From positions 30,898,222 through 30,962,221 of the forward strand of contig JBBCBC010000019.1 of the NCBI GenBank assembly GCA_037126765.1: DNA of 64,000 nucleotides, given 5' to 3'. The translations under genes and the position numbers were made by a program. A model generated the notes under the pieces. The model was not told the origin of the DNA and ran no database searches. It saw only the letters and a list, made by a program, of their open reading frames with translations. Every line of letters starts with the position of its first letter. The first letter of the stretch is position 1. Below, in pieces: positions 43,699-57,228 of the stretch. This stretch comes from Stenogyne calaminthoides. Its lineage: Eukaryota > Streptophyta > Magnoliopsida > Lamiales > Lamiaceae.

Positions 43699-46440
43699 TC
43701 ATGCAGAAACAAACATCAAGCTATCACTATCTTTGATCCCAGACCTTGCGTACCTTTCGACAACATTAGCAGAGTGGAAAGAAGTGGAAGGAGCACCACT
43801 CGTGGTGGTGTTTTCTCTGTAGTATTTTCGAATTCCCCATAATATTTCAGCACATTTCCTCATAGAGGGTCTAGATGGTCTTGATGGTGCAAGGCAATGT
43901 CGAGCCAGTTTGAGGACTCGTTCAACTGCTTGGATCGATGCAACGCTCCTTCGCAATCTTGGATCCATTACTATCACAACTTCTCCATCTCTTAGCTTTC
44001 TCAGTGCCTGCAAATAATAACACCATTCCTTAGATTTCCCCACTAGTTTTGATTTAATAATAGGATAGAGAAAATTCTGTAATTATATTGAACATATACA
44101 ACTTGTGAAGAACAATGTATAATCAGGAAATTGACGTTTCAATGATTCATTAACCATGCAGAGCACATTGTTGATGCATTTTAAGGCAGGAATTCAACTT
44201 TTAGCATAAAAGTACATCACTTGAACAAGAGTACTGTCTTATCGAGAAAAAGATTTCCAGCATTTAAGGTATGAAAATGGTATATACTATATAGACACAT
44301 GTTATAAAATAATGGATATAGTCATCTTACTTTAGCACATGATATATTTTTCTTATTTAATACTGGTTCAATCACAATTATTCTTGTGTCAACAAGGAGT
44401 TACATGAATGAATGATCTATTATAAAGAACCAAACTCATCCCAAAGCAGAAAGATGGAGATATATAGGAATGTACCATATGTAACAAATGATATCCATTC
44501 CCCTTTTTACTCACCCATTTTATGGTAACTCTCTCATCAAGGCTTTTCTTTGATTCAATAGGATGTCGTCCTGTGATCATCTCAACGAGCAATACACCAA
44601 ATGAGTAAACATCGCTCTTTTCAGTAAGTTGATATGTCCTCAAATATTCAGGATCCAAGTAACCAGCAGTTCCTTTAATTTGTGTGGAAATATGAGTAGC
44701 ACCCGAATCTTCAGCAGCTATCCGTGCAAATCCAAAATCAGCCACTTTGGCTCTGAGTTTCTCTGTGATGAGTATGTTTGTTGCTTTAATGTCTCTATGA
44801 ATGATAGGAGGATCTGTAATATGGATACGGACTAATTAAAAATGAGAGAATGTGTACATGAAAGACAAATGGTGATAGCTTTATGATCAATGTTTAACTG
44901 TTTAAGCTCTGTTGCATGTTATCCATAAAAAGAGCAATCCCCTGATTTAAACAACGAAATTGTATGATACATGCTACCATTTTACATCTGTATATGGTGT
45001 TACCAGAATATGTGTGAAGATAGGTAATGGCATGAGCTACATCAATTGCAATATCCAAGCGTTCTCCAATTTCAAGCGCATTTCCACGAGCCCCTGGGTT
45101 CCGAATTATATCAGTTTAAACAAAAGGTTATCTCTCTCAAATGCAAGCACACTCAAGTTGGTTTCATAGGGGGCGCTTTGTTCAAATTCTTCAATGGGAA
45201 TGGTAACAAGAATATTGAATAGTGACTACGATGATAATGATGGTGATAATGATGGTGTTACTCTAAATTGGGGACAAGAAATGATTCTAGGTTGAGAAAT
45301 AGTGGAATGACTGCGGAGATGCTTAATCAAAATGAGACAATGATATGACTTATTTTGAGTCTTTTTGCCCCAGACGAAGTATAGAAATGTGAATTGATTA
45401 TCTTTTATTTTCATTAATCAACCACAAGTACCTCATACTCACTCCCGTTGCCATACCATTGAAGAATCTGGAACCAAGCTCCCCCTTAGTTCCTTTTACC
45501 AGGTCTATATAACAAGTGATAATATCATTAGGGTGGTTGGAAATGGTTCATTGACCTACCATCCATATGATCACGAAGGGTCCCATTGCTGACATACTCA
45601 ATAACAATAAGCCGTTCGTCTCCATGCTCAAGAAACCCATAAAATCTTACCAAACTCAGGTGCTCAATCTTCGACAAGGCTAGAATTTCGTTCTTGAACT
45701 CTGCTGATAGGCGTTGATCATAAGTTTCCTGCCAACAATAATGTTATCTCATATATGGTATATCTTAACAACTCACAAACCTATACAAGGAAGGCTATTG
45801 AGAGGGATTAGAGCATAAAAAGCATTAGAAAGGTCCTAACTTCAACACATTTTCACCTTTCTTGCACGCTTTACAGCAACTACACTGCCATTCTTAAGTT
45901 TCCCTTTGTAGACTGTTCCAAAGCCCCCTTCACCGATCTTATTGGCAGGGGAGAAATTTCCAGTTGCCTTGAAGATTTCCTTGAATGCCAAAGTAATTTT
46001 CAACTGCGAATTATCAATCTCTGGTGAAGCATCATAACCGGAGCGCCTCGATCTTGATGACTTCAAGCTGCCACGAGCAGTTGAACTACTCAAGGAATCT
46101 GCTTATGCAGAAAATTCTATCACTAAAATGTCCAGAGAGGGAGAGGGAGAGGGAGGGAGAGGGGGGGAGCAGGATAAAACTTACGTGGACTATCTCCAGC
46201 TTGAAACTGGCTTGTGTTGAATTGAACTTGATCTTTACTGTACTTAGAATCAGCCTTCTTATATTGAAAGAAAAAGGTTGAAAAAACAGAACCTACCTTC
46301 TTTGCAGCATTCACAATGTAACTGAAAGCAAGATTCTTCTTCTTATGCGTATGGTTTTCTGTTTTGCGATCACCAGAAACGAAATTCAGTTTCCTGATAT
46401 TACCAGGGCGGATGTTCAAAGGACTCGCCGTTTTCTTCAT
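43699..46440 (-). CDS. Calmodulin-binding receptor-like cytoplasmic kinase (6 exons)
   Basis: Exons (minus order): 46440-46185, 46098-45857, 45728-45560, 45093-45004, 44813-44515, 44007-43699, giving 454 residues in consistent phase. Residues 1-85 are a basic N-terminal part, followed by a serine-rich stretch (SSSTARGSLKSSRSRRS). The kinase domain shows the glycine loop GEGGFGTVYKG, VAVKRARK, the catalytic loop HRDIKATNIL, ADFGFAR, the activation segment GTAGYLDPEY and SDVYSFGVLLVEMITGR. There is no signal peptide or membrane span. The order matches the plant CRCK family, Ser/Thr kinases that bind calcium/calmodulin, thought to act in stress signalling; the CRCK number cannot be fixed here. 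The ATG follows directly after CTGCAG, an acceptor-like site, so an upstream leader exon is possible. Confidence 0.9.
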
Positions 46441-47048
46441 CTGCAGGGGCGGTGGCCCGACTTCCTATTGACTAAACCATCTGCTAAACCTGAGATATCA
46501 ATCCTCCTCAAAAGACAATATTGTTATTGCATTTTTGCAGCTTGTTAATGAGACTAATTCAGCAGTGACAGAATGTTAGACACCAAACATGAATTTTATA
46601 ACAGGATAAAATAATTAGTCAAAAGGGGGGTGGGGCACATTATTTGCTTGAAAATTTCAACTTCTGAACAAGTAATCAAGCGACAAACATAGAAAGAAAC
46701 AGATGTGCAATATCATTCTGGTCAAATTTGACTATTTTTGCACTTTTCCGAAGAAGTAATTAACAAGAAAGACTACAGTATGTCTTCATCTGGTGCAATT
46801 CACCGATCATGTCAATGAGTATTCACTTCCCATTTCATGGAGAAAAAAATGCCCCAGCTCATGAGTAAAACAACCCAAGTCCCTGTTATTTACAATCTTT
46901 GTCTTGCTCAACAGGCTATTATACAAAAAAAATATGAACAATCTATCTACAGTTACATGTATTCATGATCTCTACAGCCATTTTGAATCCTCATAGTTCT
47001 CCAAACGTATAAGGCCAGTCAAGCAGAAATTATCAATGCTGACGACCC
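46441..47048. other. Region between kinase start and transporter end
   Basis: The left part is the kinase promoter/leader; the right part is the 3' UTR of the transporter. No coding sequence is supported. Confidence 0.5.
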
Positions 47049-50000
47049 CTAAGCAGTTTCATCGAAATTGACCCTCTCTCCAGTAGAGTAGACATTGTAG
47101 AATAGAGCTGCCGAGACATATAGGAAGGAGGTGAGCAACAAGAAACCCCTGAAGGAGCCCACTAAGTCCACGAAGTAACCAGCACCAACTGTTCCCACTA
47201 TAGCAGCAAGCGTTCCAGCTGTATTAGCCATACCTATATGGAATTGTAACAGATGTAAGACTTTTAACAGAGAATCATCGAAAGCTCATGGCAAAAGGGG
47301 GATAAGAAGACCTAAAGTAAGACTTGGAAAGAATTACTAAGAAATGTATTATACTTCAATTTAAATGAGTTATATATGTCCTGTTCGACTACGATAGAGA
47401 TACGATGCATATGATTCTTAACGAGGACCATGGCACTGTTCAAGTTGCGTCACATAAACTCGACAATATATTTCTAGCATGCAAAGCAGTGCTTAATATT
47501 TTGCAGGCGACTAATTCACACAGTGCCATAATGCATGTAAAGAAGGGTCAAATTGTTACTATGTGATAGTAATTTCCCATATAGAAAACCATACAAAGAT
47601 TATCCATTTATCCTTTTTTCTGAGTTTAAGAGGCCATAAGTCATCAATATTCACCCTTCCCTCACTGTTATCATTTTGCCTCAGCTCCCTTACAGCAGCC
47701 AAAACAGGTTCTAGCAGTATGATGCGAGTTTGGATGATAATATTGATCTTTATGGCAAATTATATTTGTTACGGCACATGACGCCAGCCGATTCGCTCAA
47801 TAAGTTCTGCTTGCGTCATCGAATATATGTTATTTGGCATTCAGCACGTAACAAAGAATTTACCGTGTAGAACACCAGAGTATTGTGGGGAAATCTCCTG
47901 TCCAGTCAAAAAAAGGGCAGATATATTAGAAAGCAGCCAAATAATTGCAAACATAGCAAGTAAACTTGCTAGGAATATGCAAACCTGAAAGTTCACAAGG
48001 AAACCACAGTGACTAAATGCTTTGAGCCCAACAGCTATAGTAAGCCAAGCAGATGCCATAGACGGACTTTTTGCCATTGTTAATCCAACAAGAGCCAAGG
48101 CGGGACCAATAAACCCAATTGACTGTCAAGAACATAAAGAAAGGAAGTATGAGTCACAAAATAATAGGTCAACTTATGGCATCAGAATTTGTCTCCAATT
48201 TATCTTTTTTTTTCTTTTTTCTGAACATGTTCTTTTTGGTTGCCCTTTTCTGTTTTAGAAGAGAAATGGGTCAATCACGGAGAAGAGCACCTGCATAACT
48301 TTGCGAGTCAAAGTTACACTTGTGCCACTTTGAATCATCATATCTGATAACACACCAGCAAAGTAGCCTGTGAGAGCCATCATACTCCATGGAACAGCAC
48401 TAAACCATGCAGCTCGTCTGAGGTCAACACGATATACCTACAACAAATAAAATCCCTCCGCTTTATCTTCCATAAGCATAAACAAAAAAAATTAACTTAT
48501 AGAAAAATAGTTTTATGACTGCACCATCTGGAAGTAGATTGGCATCCATGAAAGTATAACAAAAAATCCCTGCATGAAAGAACAGAATGGATAAAGTCTT
48601 CTGCAGAGAAATATTGTGATACATCTTTAAAAAATGAAAAAAGTTATACTGTATATGTATCCACCTGTGGTGTATAAAACTAGTCGAATGAAGCCAATGA
48701 TGACTTTGACTCCAAATTCCATAGTAAATGCATATGGCGTATTCACAAAATATAACTGGCCGTAAAAAAAAGTAACTTCAAAAACTATAAAGGAAGCAGG
48801 ATATGTTTACCCAGCTGTGCATAGCATTTGCAACAATTAGAGACCAAGTGGGTAGCTTAGAGAGCAAACGTTTGAAAGGAGGAATGACTTTTCCTGTTTT
48901 AGGTTGGCTTTTGGGAAGAAAGGGTACGGATGACCCGTTCTGTATGTATTTCAGCTCAGACTTTGATATTTCAGGACAAAGATCAGGAGAACTTGAAGTT
49001 GCCGTTACCCAAACTAAAACCCAAAGAAAGCCAGACAACCCAAATATCACAAAAGGACCATAAATACCGGCCTGTGACATGAGGATTGGAGAAAGGGTAA
49101 GCCCAATAGCACTTCCAAGCTGAAATCCAGCCATTGCAAGTCCAACGGCCCTTGACCTTTCTGTCTGGGGAAACCATCTGAGAGAATATTCAGCAGTTAT
49201 TCATCTTTATGTTTAAACTTTTGTCTCATTGTTGAACTAGAGTTTGTGGGTTACACATATTGCTAGGTACCTTCTTATCATATTATTCATGCAAGGAAGA
49301 GCTACACCTTCTGCAATACCCAGTAGCATTCGCATTGCAAGCAGAGCAAATAAGGATGTCTCTGCAGCCCAAGGAGACAGGATGGTAGCCAATGACCACA
49401 GAGCCACTCCCCAAGCCATGACCACCTTACCACCATAAATGTCCACCAGTGTCCCTCCAGCTATAGGTGATATCAGATATCCCCATAGAAAAGATGACTG
49501 CGATCAGTGGCTATGAAATCAATCAGATTCAGAAAAATGACTGGAAAATAGTAAGGTACTTAATATATGTGTTGAGTGTTACAAATAAGTGAAAACGAAA
49601 CAACTGAAATCTAATTATTTAGAGAGAATATGATGGATCTCAGCCACAGAAGCTTTATAGAAGAACATCAGGGAAGTGAAAGATATCAGCTAAAACAATT
49701 TAAGCTGTTAAAATGTGTAATTCAACCGACTAGGAGAGTAGCTAGCAGTCAAAAAATAAATAAAAAATTATATTGACTAGGAGAGTTGGTACCACCAGAA
49801 CTTATGATTTTGGTGTTTATTCCTTTATGCTGATTTATTATTCCTCTTCCAATTTGAGACTAAAGTTGTGATAAGCATGCTAATTTCTACGTATGGAAGC
49901 TTGCTCACACTTAAAGACAGTTTTTTGTTATCTGTTTTGATGGTTTTAGAATTATTATTTATAATCATACCAATTTGCTATTCCAACAAAATGGTTAAAT

Positions 50001-51354
50001 TTTCCAAAACTTACTACAAACTTCAATGCATGCTTGATCTGAAGATAAAAAAGAAGAAATGTTCTGTGAATCATGGGCTCCCACCGCCCACTTATGATCC
50101 TAAACCTTTTTGACAAATGATGGCATAACTACAAGTACTGTCTATTGACATTGTTTCTTTGAATGGTTGGTCATGCCTTCTATCCATAGTGTAATGCTGC
50201 ACCCTTTTTGTGAATGCTGATATTACCATTGAGGATTTTTAAATCCTTTAATTGAATGATTATTTTATAAAATAGTTGGTCACCAAATATGAACATTTAA
50301 GGAAAACAACGATTGAGATATATCAAGTTGAGAAACTCTATGTTAAATTACCTATAAAGTATGGCATTTGACACAGCTGCAACTGAATATTAATGACAAA
50401 AGCAAAACCCAGGCACTACTGCTCTAGTATACTTTTCTTCCTAGTATTAACATGTAAGCATGACAACATTCAAAGCTGTAATCGATGAAAGAAGTTGACA
50501 GTAAAGATTAAAAATCATTATGGAATTAGGATAAGGAGGCAAACTTTTATAAGCCATTTCATAAATATTCATCTACATACTTGTATATATATATGTCACA
50601 CATCCTTTATGTGTGGTACCATACACGTCACATATCCTCTACACGTGGTATCAATTAGGACTTTCACATAAACATACCAGGGTATGTGATTAAACTGAGG
50701 TCGTTCTGCAACTGCAATCATATCAGCCAATTTACTCCAAACCATTACTACTTAAAACGAACAATTAATAAGTATTCGCTCAATTGTTGGTTCATATAGC
50801 GAGAGATAGACAGCATTTAATTGATTCTCTACCTATCATATAAACAAACCACTGCGTTCATTCCAACTGAAAACTCAGCTCTAACAAATTAGAACGATAT
50901 GCACGGAGGAAATCTCGGAATTTACCTGAACAAGACCAGAGAAAGAAAGACCCCAACCACGAGAGAGCGAAATTGGAACGATCACGACGGACATGACAAC
51001 TCGATCGGCATTACAGAGACCCAAAGCCAACGCGAGCATGGCAACCACTTTCACCCTCTCCGAAGTGATAAACCCCACACAACCGGACTCCGTCGACTCG
51101 TCGGAGCCACCACTAACTACGAATTGGCCATCACCCGGTGCCGCCTTGAGTTCCGAACCACGGATTTTGAGCGGCGAGGAGGTTGCTCCACCGGCGGAAG
51201 CATCGAAGGATAGGGCGGCGCATCGTTGTATTGGCTTGATTGTTGAAGGAAAACGGATAGAGTAGGGTTTAGTGAGTTTGTTAGGGCTTTGGCGGCAGTG
51301 AATTGAGCTTGAGCAGAGGCGCTGGTAGACGGTAGAGAGAGAATGGGAATTCAT
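47049..51354 (-). CDS. PHT4;3: Plastid anion transporter, PHT4;3 type (8 exons)
   Basis: Exons (minus order): 51354-50926, 49497-49271, 49177-48811, 48569-48525, 48437-48291, 48122-47985, 47897-47864, 47233-47049. Consistent phase, 523 residues. The first 90 or so are Ser/Thr/Arg-rich with few acids, as in a chloroplast transit peptide. The rest is a major-facilitator fold of the SLC17/PHT4 family: LCNADRVVMSVVIVP in the first helix, GGTLVDIYGGKVVMAWGVAL, RMLLGIAEGVALPCMNNMI, FFVILSWMPIYFQ and FSHCGFLVNFQEISPQYSGV. The family moves phosphate or other anions with Na+ or H+, probably across the plastid envelope. Similarity is closest, from memory, to Arabidopsis PHT4;3 (anion transporter 4). 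The substrate is not proven by sequence. All splice sites are canonical and no lesion is seen. Confidence 0.9.
49498..50925 (-). other. Large first intron of the transporter gene
   Basis: 1.43-kb intron between exons 1 and 2. AT-rich. ACACATCCT..TATGTGTGGTACCA and CATATCCTCTACACGTGGTA near 50595-50650 form an imperfect direct repeat. No nested gene is recognised; an open frame at 49868-50113 on the + strand lacks similarity. Confidence 0.55.
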
Positions 51355-52752
51355 TGTTTGAGAGTTGCGACAGTAGTGAGAAGAGAGAGAGAGCTATATC
51401 GAACTGAAACAGGAAAACTGTCGACCGTCGTTTCCATCAAATGTTAGCTAATTAATTTATGCAAATGTTAGCTAGTAATTGATTAGTTTATAAGGCACAC
51501 TTGCTGGACGTCTCACCCCACCTGATGATGAGACGGGGTATAAATTGGGAAGAGTGGATGTGATTTTTATTAGATTGTACCACGTTTTATAAATGAGATC
51601 GTTTAATATAAGTTTTTGTCTTAATTTATATATGAATTGTATCTATTAGTTACATCATGCATTTATAATATATTTTAGAACCATACAACTTATTATACTG
51701 ATGATACAATTTGTTTACATCTATGCAATTATTAATATGAAAAAATTATTGTAAACTTAAGTGTAAATAAATTCCATAGTTTTAAAATACATTTATGATA
51801 TACTTGGATGCATACGAGAATCACTTATTTATAATTTATGGAACAGGGTCATTTCAATGATTTATTTAACAGAGTTTCAAATTCATTGTCTTGAGAATAA
51901 AATTAATCGAACAATGTAAATTTAAAAAGACAAAGTCTAGTATGAAAATTTTTATACATGAAAAAATTTTAATTTATAACCAAATTATATAATTGGTGAA
52001 ACTGTAAAAGTAAGATAAAATTGAGTGATTCATGTCTCACTCGGCCCAAGTGGTTCATGGTTCACCCGGCTCGAATATGTCATAATTTAGGGTTCATTAT
52101 TTAGTGTTTAGGGTGTAGATGGTTGGTTTAGGGCAATTTTATAAATTTTCATACATGAAAATTTTCACACTAGACCCACTCATTTTAAAAAAAAATTATA
52201 TACTGCCATGGAAAAATAAAAGAAACGATAGAGAAAGATTGATATGCGTGAGGATATTGAGAAAATGAGGAGTAAAATTTAAATGGAAGTAGACAATTTC
52301 CAAACGATAAAAACTTGTATAGATCTGGTTTATATTATGAACTTTGTTTTTTATTTATGACATTTGACCATATTCAAGATATAATACGGATCAAGTTTAG
52401 TCATTAAGAAAAATGTGTTGAAAATGAGTAAAATTGATCAAATAATTCAAAGACAAAAACTCGTATGATACGGTCTCATACATGAGAGGAATCTCTATTT
52501 GACCCATATAAACCAGTTTGACCAGATATCCTGTTTGTTGGGAGATGAATTTAATAAAGATGTGATTTTGATTAGATCCCAAAACCCCTGAGTATGACAT
52601 GTTCAGAATAATCTTGATAGTTGAGTCAGGATTCAGTTTTAGAGTATTCAGGATGTTATCTGCAAAATGTATAGTCAACAGATATAGATCAGGTTAGGAT
52701 CTAAAGGTTCTGAAGACTCAGTAAGATTATGAGGAAACGGTTTCAAAGTTTC
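51355..52752. other. Upstream region of the transporter and AT-rich spacer
   Basis: The first 80 bp (GAGAGAGAGAG run near 51382) are the likely leader and promoter. The remainder is AT-rich, with one MITE-like copy (51493-51620) and a GTATGATACGGTCTCATAC fragment of the same family at about 52463. A TTTAGGGTT word near 52087 is isolated. Confidence 0.5.
51493..51620. repeat. MITE-like element with GAGACGG-type ends
   Basis: Begins AGGCACACTTGCTGGACGTC and ends ATATAAGTTTTTGTC; the interior TGATGATGAGACGGGG matches other copies. It lies about 140 bp upstream of the transporter start codon. Confidence 0.6.
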
Positions 52753-52925
52753 AAGATGAAATCGAGAATCAAGACTCGAGAAACCGAGAATCAAGACTCA
52801 GCGGAGAAACCGAGAATCAAGACTCAAAAGGAGAAATCGAGAATCAAGACTCAAGATGAAATCGAGATATCAAGACTCAAGCAGAAATCGAGGAATCAAG
52901 ACTCAAGATGAAGAATCAAGATATC
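52753..52925. repeat. Tandem array of about 25-bp units
   Basis: The unit is of the type AAATCGAGAATCAAGACTCA, with at least six copies (starts near 52755, 52780, 52805, 52833, 52858, 52883). Spacing 24-28 bp. Decayed copies (CAAGACTCGTAAGA) go on to about 53060. Confidence 0.85.
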
Positions 52926-54600
52926 ACCAAGACATCCAGAAGACTCGTAAGACGCCAAGACTCGTAAGACCTCAAGACTAAAACCTCAAGATTCGTAAGA
53001 CTCAAGACGCAGAAGATCAAGATCAAGAATCAAGATCAAGAATATCAAGGCACAATAATTATCAAGACTCAAGAATGTAATCAATGCTCAAGATAAACCT
53101 GAATGTTCCGAGGCACTGAAAATATCTATTTGAAGGATACAATACCGAGAAGATCGCGATTCCTTAGAGAATTAGATATTGCCCAAGACATTCAAATGCA
53201 GCATAAAAGCGAACTAAGACAAAGTGTTGTTAAGGTTATATCAACTCGTAGATTGTAAACAAAAAGAGTCGTTGAAGGTGTCTACCTTTAATCAAGACAA
53301 AAGTCAAAAAGAGAAGACAACATTGTACCATATCGACATCGACAGCGTGATGTGTCATTTGAAAAAAGATGTCAGAAGTACAAAGTTCCAGACTGCAAAA
53401 AGTGAAGATCGGCTACATGAAAGGCTATTGCCTAAAACGTGTTAGGGAGTCTCAAACCCTAAATATAGCCGTTTCTCACACACCATAAGAGGAAACTCTC
53501 GGAGCTATGTCTCCAACGGATAGTTTTTCAAGGGTGACCTTGGTGTATGCCTATAAATACTTGTGACCTTCTACATTGAAAGGTTATGGGAAATTTGTAA
53601 GCAACTCAAGAGCTCAAACTTATTATTGCAAGTTGAAGCACTCGAAAAACCAAGAATTTCCCAAGAGCTTTATTTCGAAGAGAGCTCACTATACTAAGCC
53701 TAGCTTGATAAAGATATATCCAAAGCTTAGTCGAGATATCCTAGCCTTTGCATTGTACTTCATTGTAAAGGATATCTCATCCTAGTTGGAAACCAACCAA
53801 GAAACCCCAAACCCTTTAGAAGGTAGTTTGAGTGTGATTGTTGGTGAGAAGAGTTGTAAAGAGTAAGTAAACTACGCGGAGTAGTCAGAAAACTTTAGAG
53901 GTGAAGTTAGTAAGCTCTACAGAGGTAGTCAAAGCTTGTTTGTGTTTGAGTAAGTAAAACCACGGAGGTAGTCGAAAAGCTCAAGGTCGGGTTGAGTAAG
54001 TAAACCACGTGGAGTAGTCGTAAAGCTCAGGCCGAGTTGAGTAAAGTAAACTACGCGAGGTAGTCAGAAAGCTCAGGAAGTGATTAGTGAATTTCTCTGA
54101 GGATCAGAGAGAGTGGACGAGGAGCTTGAGTCTCGAACCACTATAAATTCTTTGTGTTGTTTGTTGCTTGCTTTTATCCGTGCTTAACTATTGCATTGAC
54201 TTAAATCAAAGCATACTTTTTCATCGATATTGGTTGGAATCAATCCACTGAAGTTGCATAACTAAATCACAGCCTAATCACTATTCCATCAAAGGAAGGT
54301 TTTCAGCAAAGCTTTAAAACGAGTATAAACTAAGGGTCAACCATTCAGACATCCGAGTAAATTTAGAACGAGATAGTTACCAAACCGAATTTACTCTTCC
54401 GAGGGTTGATAAGTTAGTTATCGATCCAAGCAACTCGGGATCTCTCAAACTCGGGACTCGGTTGGGATTATCCGAGGTTTCGAAAGCGATTTCGGGATCA
54501 TTGTCTCGAGAAACTTTGACTCAGAGCGATTTGTGCTTTCGAGGACCAAATCATCAGACAACTGACGACCCAAGCCGACCTTAGTAAGAAAAAGTTTTAA
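52926..54600 (+). repeat. LTR-like sequence, possibly a solo or broken LTR
   Basis: A TATAAATAC box at 53552, then three to four repeats of GAGTAAGTAAAC.AC...GTAGTCA.AAAGCTC (53860-54080) and a second TATAAATTC at 54144 resemble the R/U5 part of plant Copia (SIRE-type) LTRs. No clear borders or target duplication could be found, and no coding part is present. Confidence 0.35.
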
Positions 54601-55640
54601 AAACACTGAACACGTGTATTCCCCCCATACACGTGTAAGACTCGTTTGCACCGGGACCAACACTGTTTTACTCATTTTGACTGAAAGTCAAATACCTACT
54701 ATGCCCTTTTACATGACGGGGTCTTCATTCTGCCCTTCATTTCCCAAATTTCTTCCCAAATTCATTTGTGCTCCTCGCTCGCCGCCGCCACACCATGGAC
54801 TTTTGTGACTTTGCCGCCGTCAATCATTGTTTCGCCGCCACACGAAGATACTTCAGGTGATATTTTTTATACTCTTATTGAGTGTACAATAATAAAAGAT
54901 TATTGTCCAGATATTCAATATTGTGGTTTTAGTATGCAATATGAATCACTGGTCTGAAATTTATACTTTTGATAAACATAAAAGTTATTGATACATTTGA
55001 CCGTATATTTGATACTCCATATGAGATTTTTGATACTCTTGACCATATAATCACTAGCAAAATATGTATCAGTTTCCCCTGTTTTGCAAATCTGGGAAAG
55101 AAAAATGAATTTGTTCTTTTCGATCATCTCTAATTCATAATCAGAATCCTATTATGTTGAATTAGCTTAACTCAATCAATTTTACATAATATTATACATT
55201 TACTACTCTCAATTCATGCCCTAAAAGCTGGATTCTTGCTTCAACAATCAATTGAAAAAAAAACCCCCAAAGTTGGACAAATTGACTGGCTAAGACAAAT
55301 TTCCAATGTAATTGAAATCGAATTCAATTCAAAACAAAATTCATAGCAACAAAAAACTGATTCAAACACATAAATAGCATACAAGTCAAATCGATTCAAA
55401 CAATTAACTTAAGAACGAAATAGAATCACCTTGGTGCTACTATCTCGTTGCAATTTGTCCCTTCCGCGTCAATTTTGCTACAATTGTTGTGTTTTCCGCA
55501 GCAATTTCTCTTCCGCGTGCGTCGTCTTCTTTCCTGGCCCATTAATCTTCCGCGAGCTTCGCCTTGGCCTTCATTCGCCCATTAAGGGCATAAGAGAGTT
55601 TTCATCCTATTATTATAGTGCGGGCGGATTTTTCCGAAAA
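54601..55640. other. Spacer, one doubtful exon
   Basis: A short frame after CACCATGG at 54793 (MDFCDFAAVNHCFAATRRYF) runs to a GTGATA donor-like site near 54856. Nothing downstream supports a gene. The rest is AT-rich. Confidence 0.3.
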
Positions 55641-57024
55641 TGGGTCAAGTGTGAGACCCGTCTTATATATGTGACCGTCTCACACAAGAGTGTCTCTAAT
55701 TCAAATTCATAACATAGAACTAGTTCATGGGAGACCAACCCATCTCAAAGTGCTATTTCGTAAAATTAGCTTCAATTTAATTCACCATGTTGACCTAAAT
55801 GAATGTCATGAAATTAATATGGATGGATTTAAACGGTGCACTTACAGGTTCGAACAAGAATTTTTAACAAGGATGCAACTAATAGTAATAAAATAATATT
55901 AAAATAAAATTTTAAAAAATATATATAAATTAATATCTATATTTATATAATTAAATTTTAAATTTAATTACTTAACATTTAAAAACAAAAATTTAATATA
56001 TTATAACTTTTGTTTTTGACTCTTCATGTTTTGGAAATGTTGCATAATAGCTTTGTTATTAATTTTTTGAAGATTTTTTCTTACTGTATATAACCGACAA
56101 TCATTCAAAAAATTATCTCATATACAGTTAAGTAGTGAACTTTTGATAAGTATCATTGCTGAAAATGTTATTTTCATTGTATATATAGCAACGGGTCAGA
56201 ACAATGATAACTTAACAAACAAATATATTATTGGGAATACAATATGATTTGTGGTAGCAACCATCTTTTGAGCAACACTTCATATTTCAACAATTGTAGA
56301 TAAGTTTTCATTCAAACTCACATCAACAATAAAATTTCTTAATTGACTGTCAAGTTCAAGTTATACAACTCAAATTTGTTCAAATATATACTCCCCCAAT
56401 TATAACTTGTACACTTTCATTATTAGGACATCCCACAATATCTTGCACACACAAATAAATAAAAACTCTTCGTAAACTTAATCCTCACAATATGCACAAT
56501 TTTAAGCAAAACGTCATCACTTTTGGGCGCACACATACATACACACAACTCAACTCATTTATTTAATTAATACATAAAAGTTTATAAAAGTACACCTCAA
56601 AATTTTACTCATACTAAACTTTTTTTTATTTTATGTATCCACTGTCCGCCATATGGTGCAAATTATTTCGAGACAAACTTAATACAATCATATATTCGGG
56701 ATCGAAAAAAAAAAAAAATTACAATGAAAAGGTTATTACTAAATAGAATTTTACATAAAAAACATTATTTTTTTCTTATAAAAAATAGAATCTCTTATAT
56801 GACCAACTGTTTATCGAGTAATTCGTCCTATCATGTAACTGTGGATTCTGGTAATACATTTTTTTTTATATACAACTAAATTCCTTTTAACTCGTGGATC
56901 ATAAATCCACTATTTAGTTTTCTTTATTATTATCTCTTTTTAATGGATTTGAAATTCCTCTTTCCACTGTAATTACGTATCATACATGCACAAGGTACAT
57001 GCTTATACACCATCACACATACTA
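55641..57024. other. AT-rich spacer, no gene seen
   Basis: Starts with a fragment (GTGAGACCCGTCTTATATATG...GACCGTCTCACACAAG, 55648-55690) of the GAGACGG repeat family. Then AT-rich with short A/T runs. Confidence 0.5.
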
Positions 57025-57228
57025 CCTTCGTCCTAAAAGATTTTACACAATTAATTTTTACACTCATTTTTATAAGCGAGAGTAGTATTAGTAACTAATA
57101 TGATAAAATGACTTTTAAGATATCATATCCCTTAAAAGTCATTTTATCATTTCAATTATTAATATTACATTCGTTTACAAAAATGTTTATAAAAGTCAAT
57201 TGTACAAAGTCTTTTGGTATTAGGGGAG
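57025..57228. mobile_element. Stowaway-type MITE, strongly palindromic
   Basis: Ends CCTTCGTCCTAAAAGATTT and CTTTTGGTATTAGGGGAG, flanked by TA on both sides. The centre is an almost perfect hairpin: ATGATAAAATGACTTTTAAG and its inverted copy separated by about 10 bases. Confidence 0.82.

Noticed and set aside
52080..52125. Telomere-like TTTAGGGTT words
   Set aside because: Only one or two isolated units, no array.
52729..52911. Open frame rich in KSRIKTQ repeats
   Set aside because: It is merely the translation of the 25-bp tandem array.
52753..52925. CRISPR-like regular repeat
   Set aside because: Units follow each other without unique spacers, spacing varies, and the host is a plant.
54793..54857. 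Possible first exon with a good start context
   Set aside because: No continuing exon found downstream; kept only as a remark in the spacer entry.
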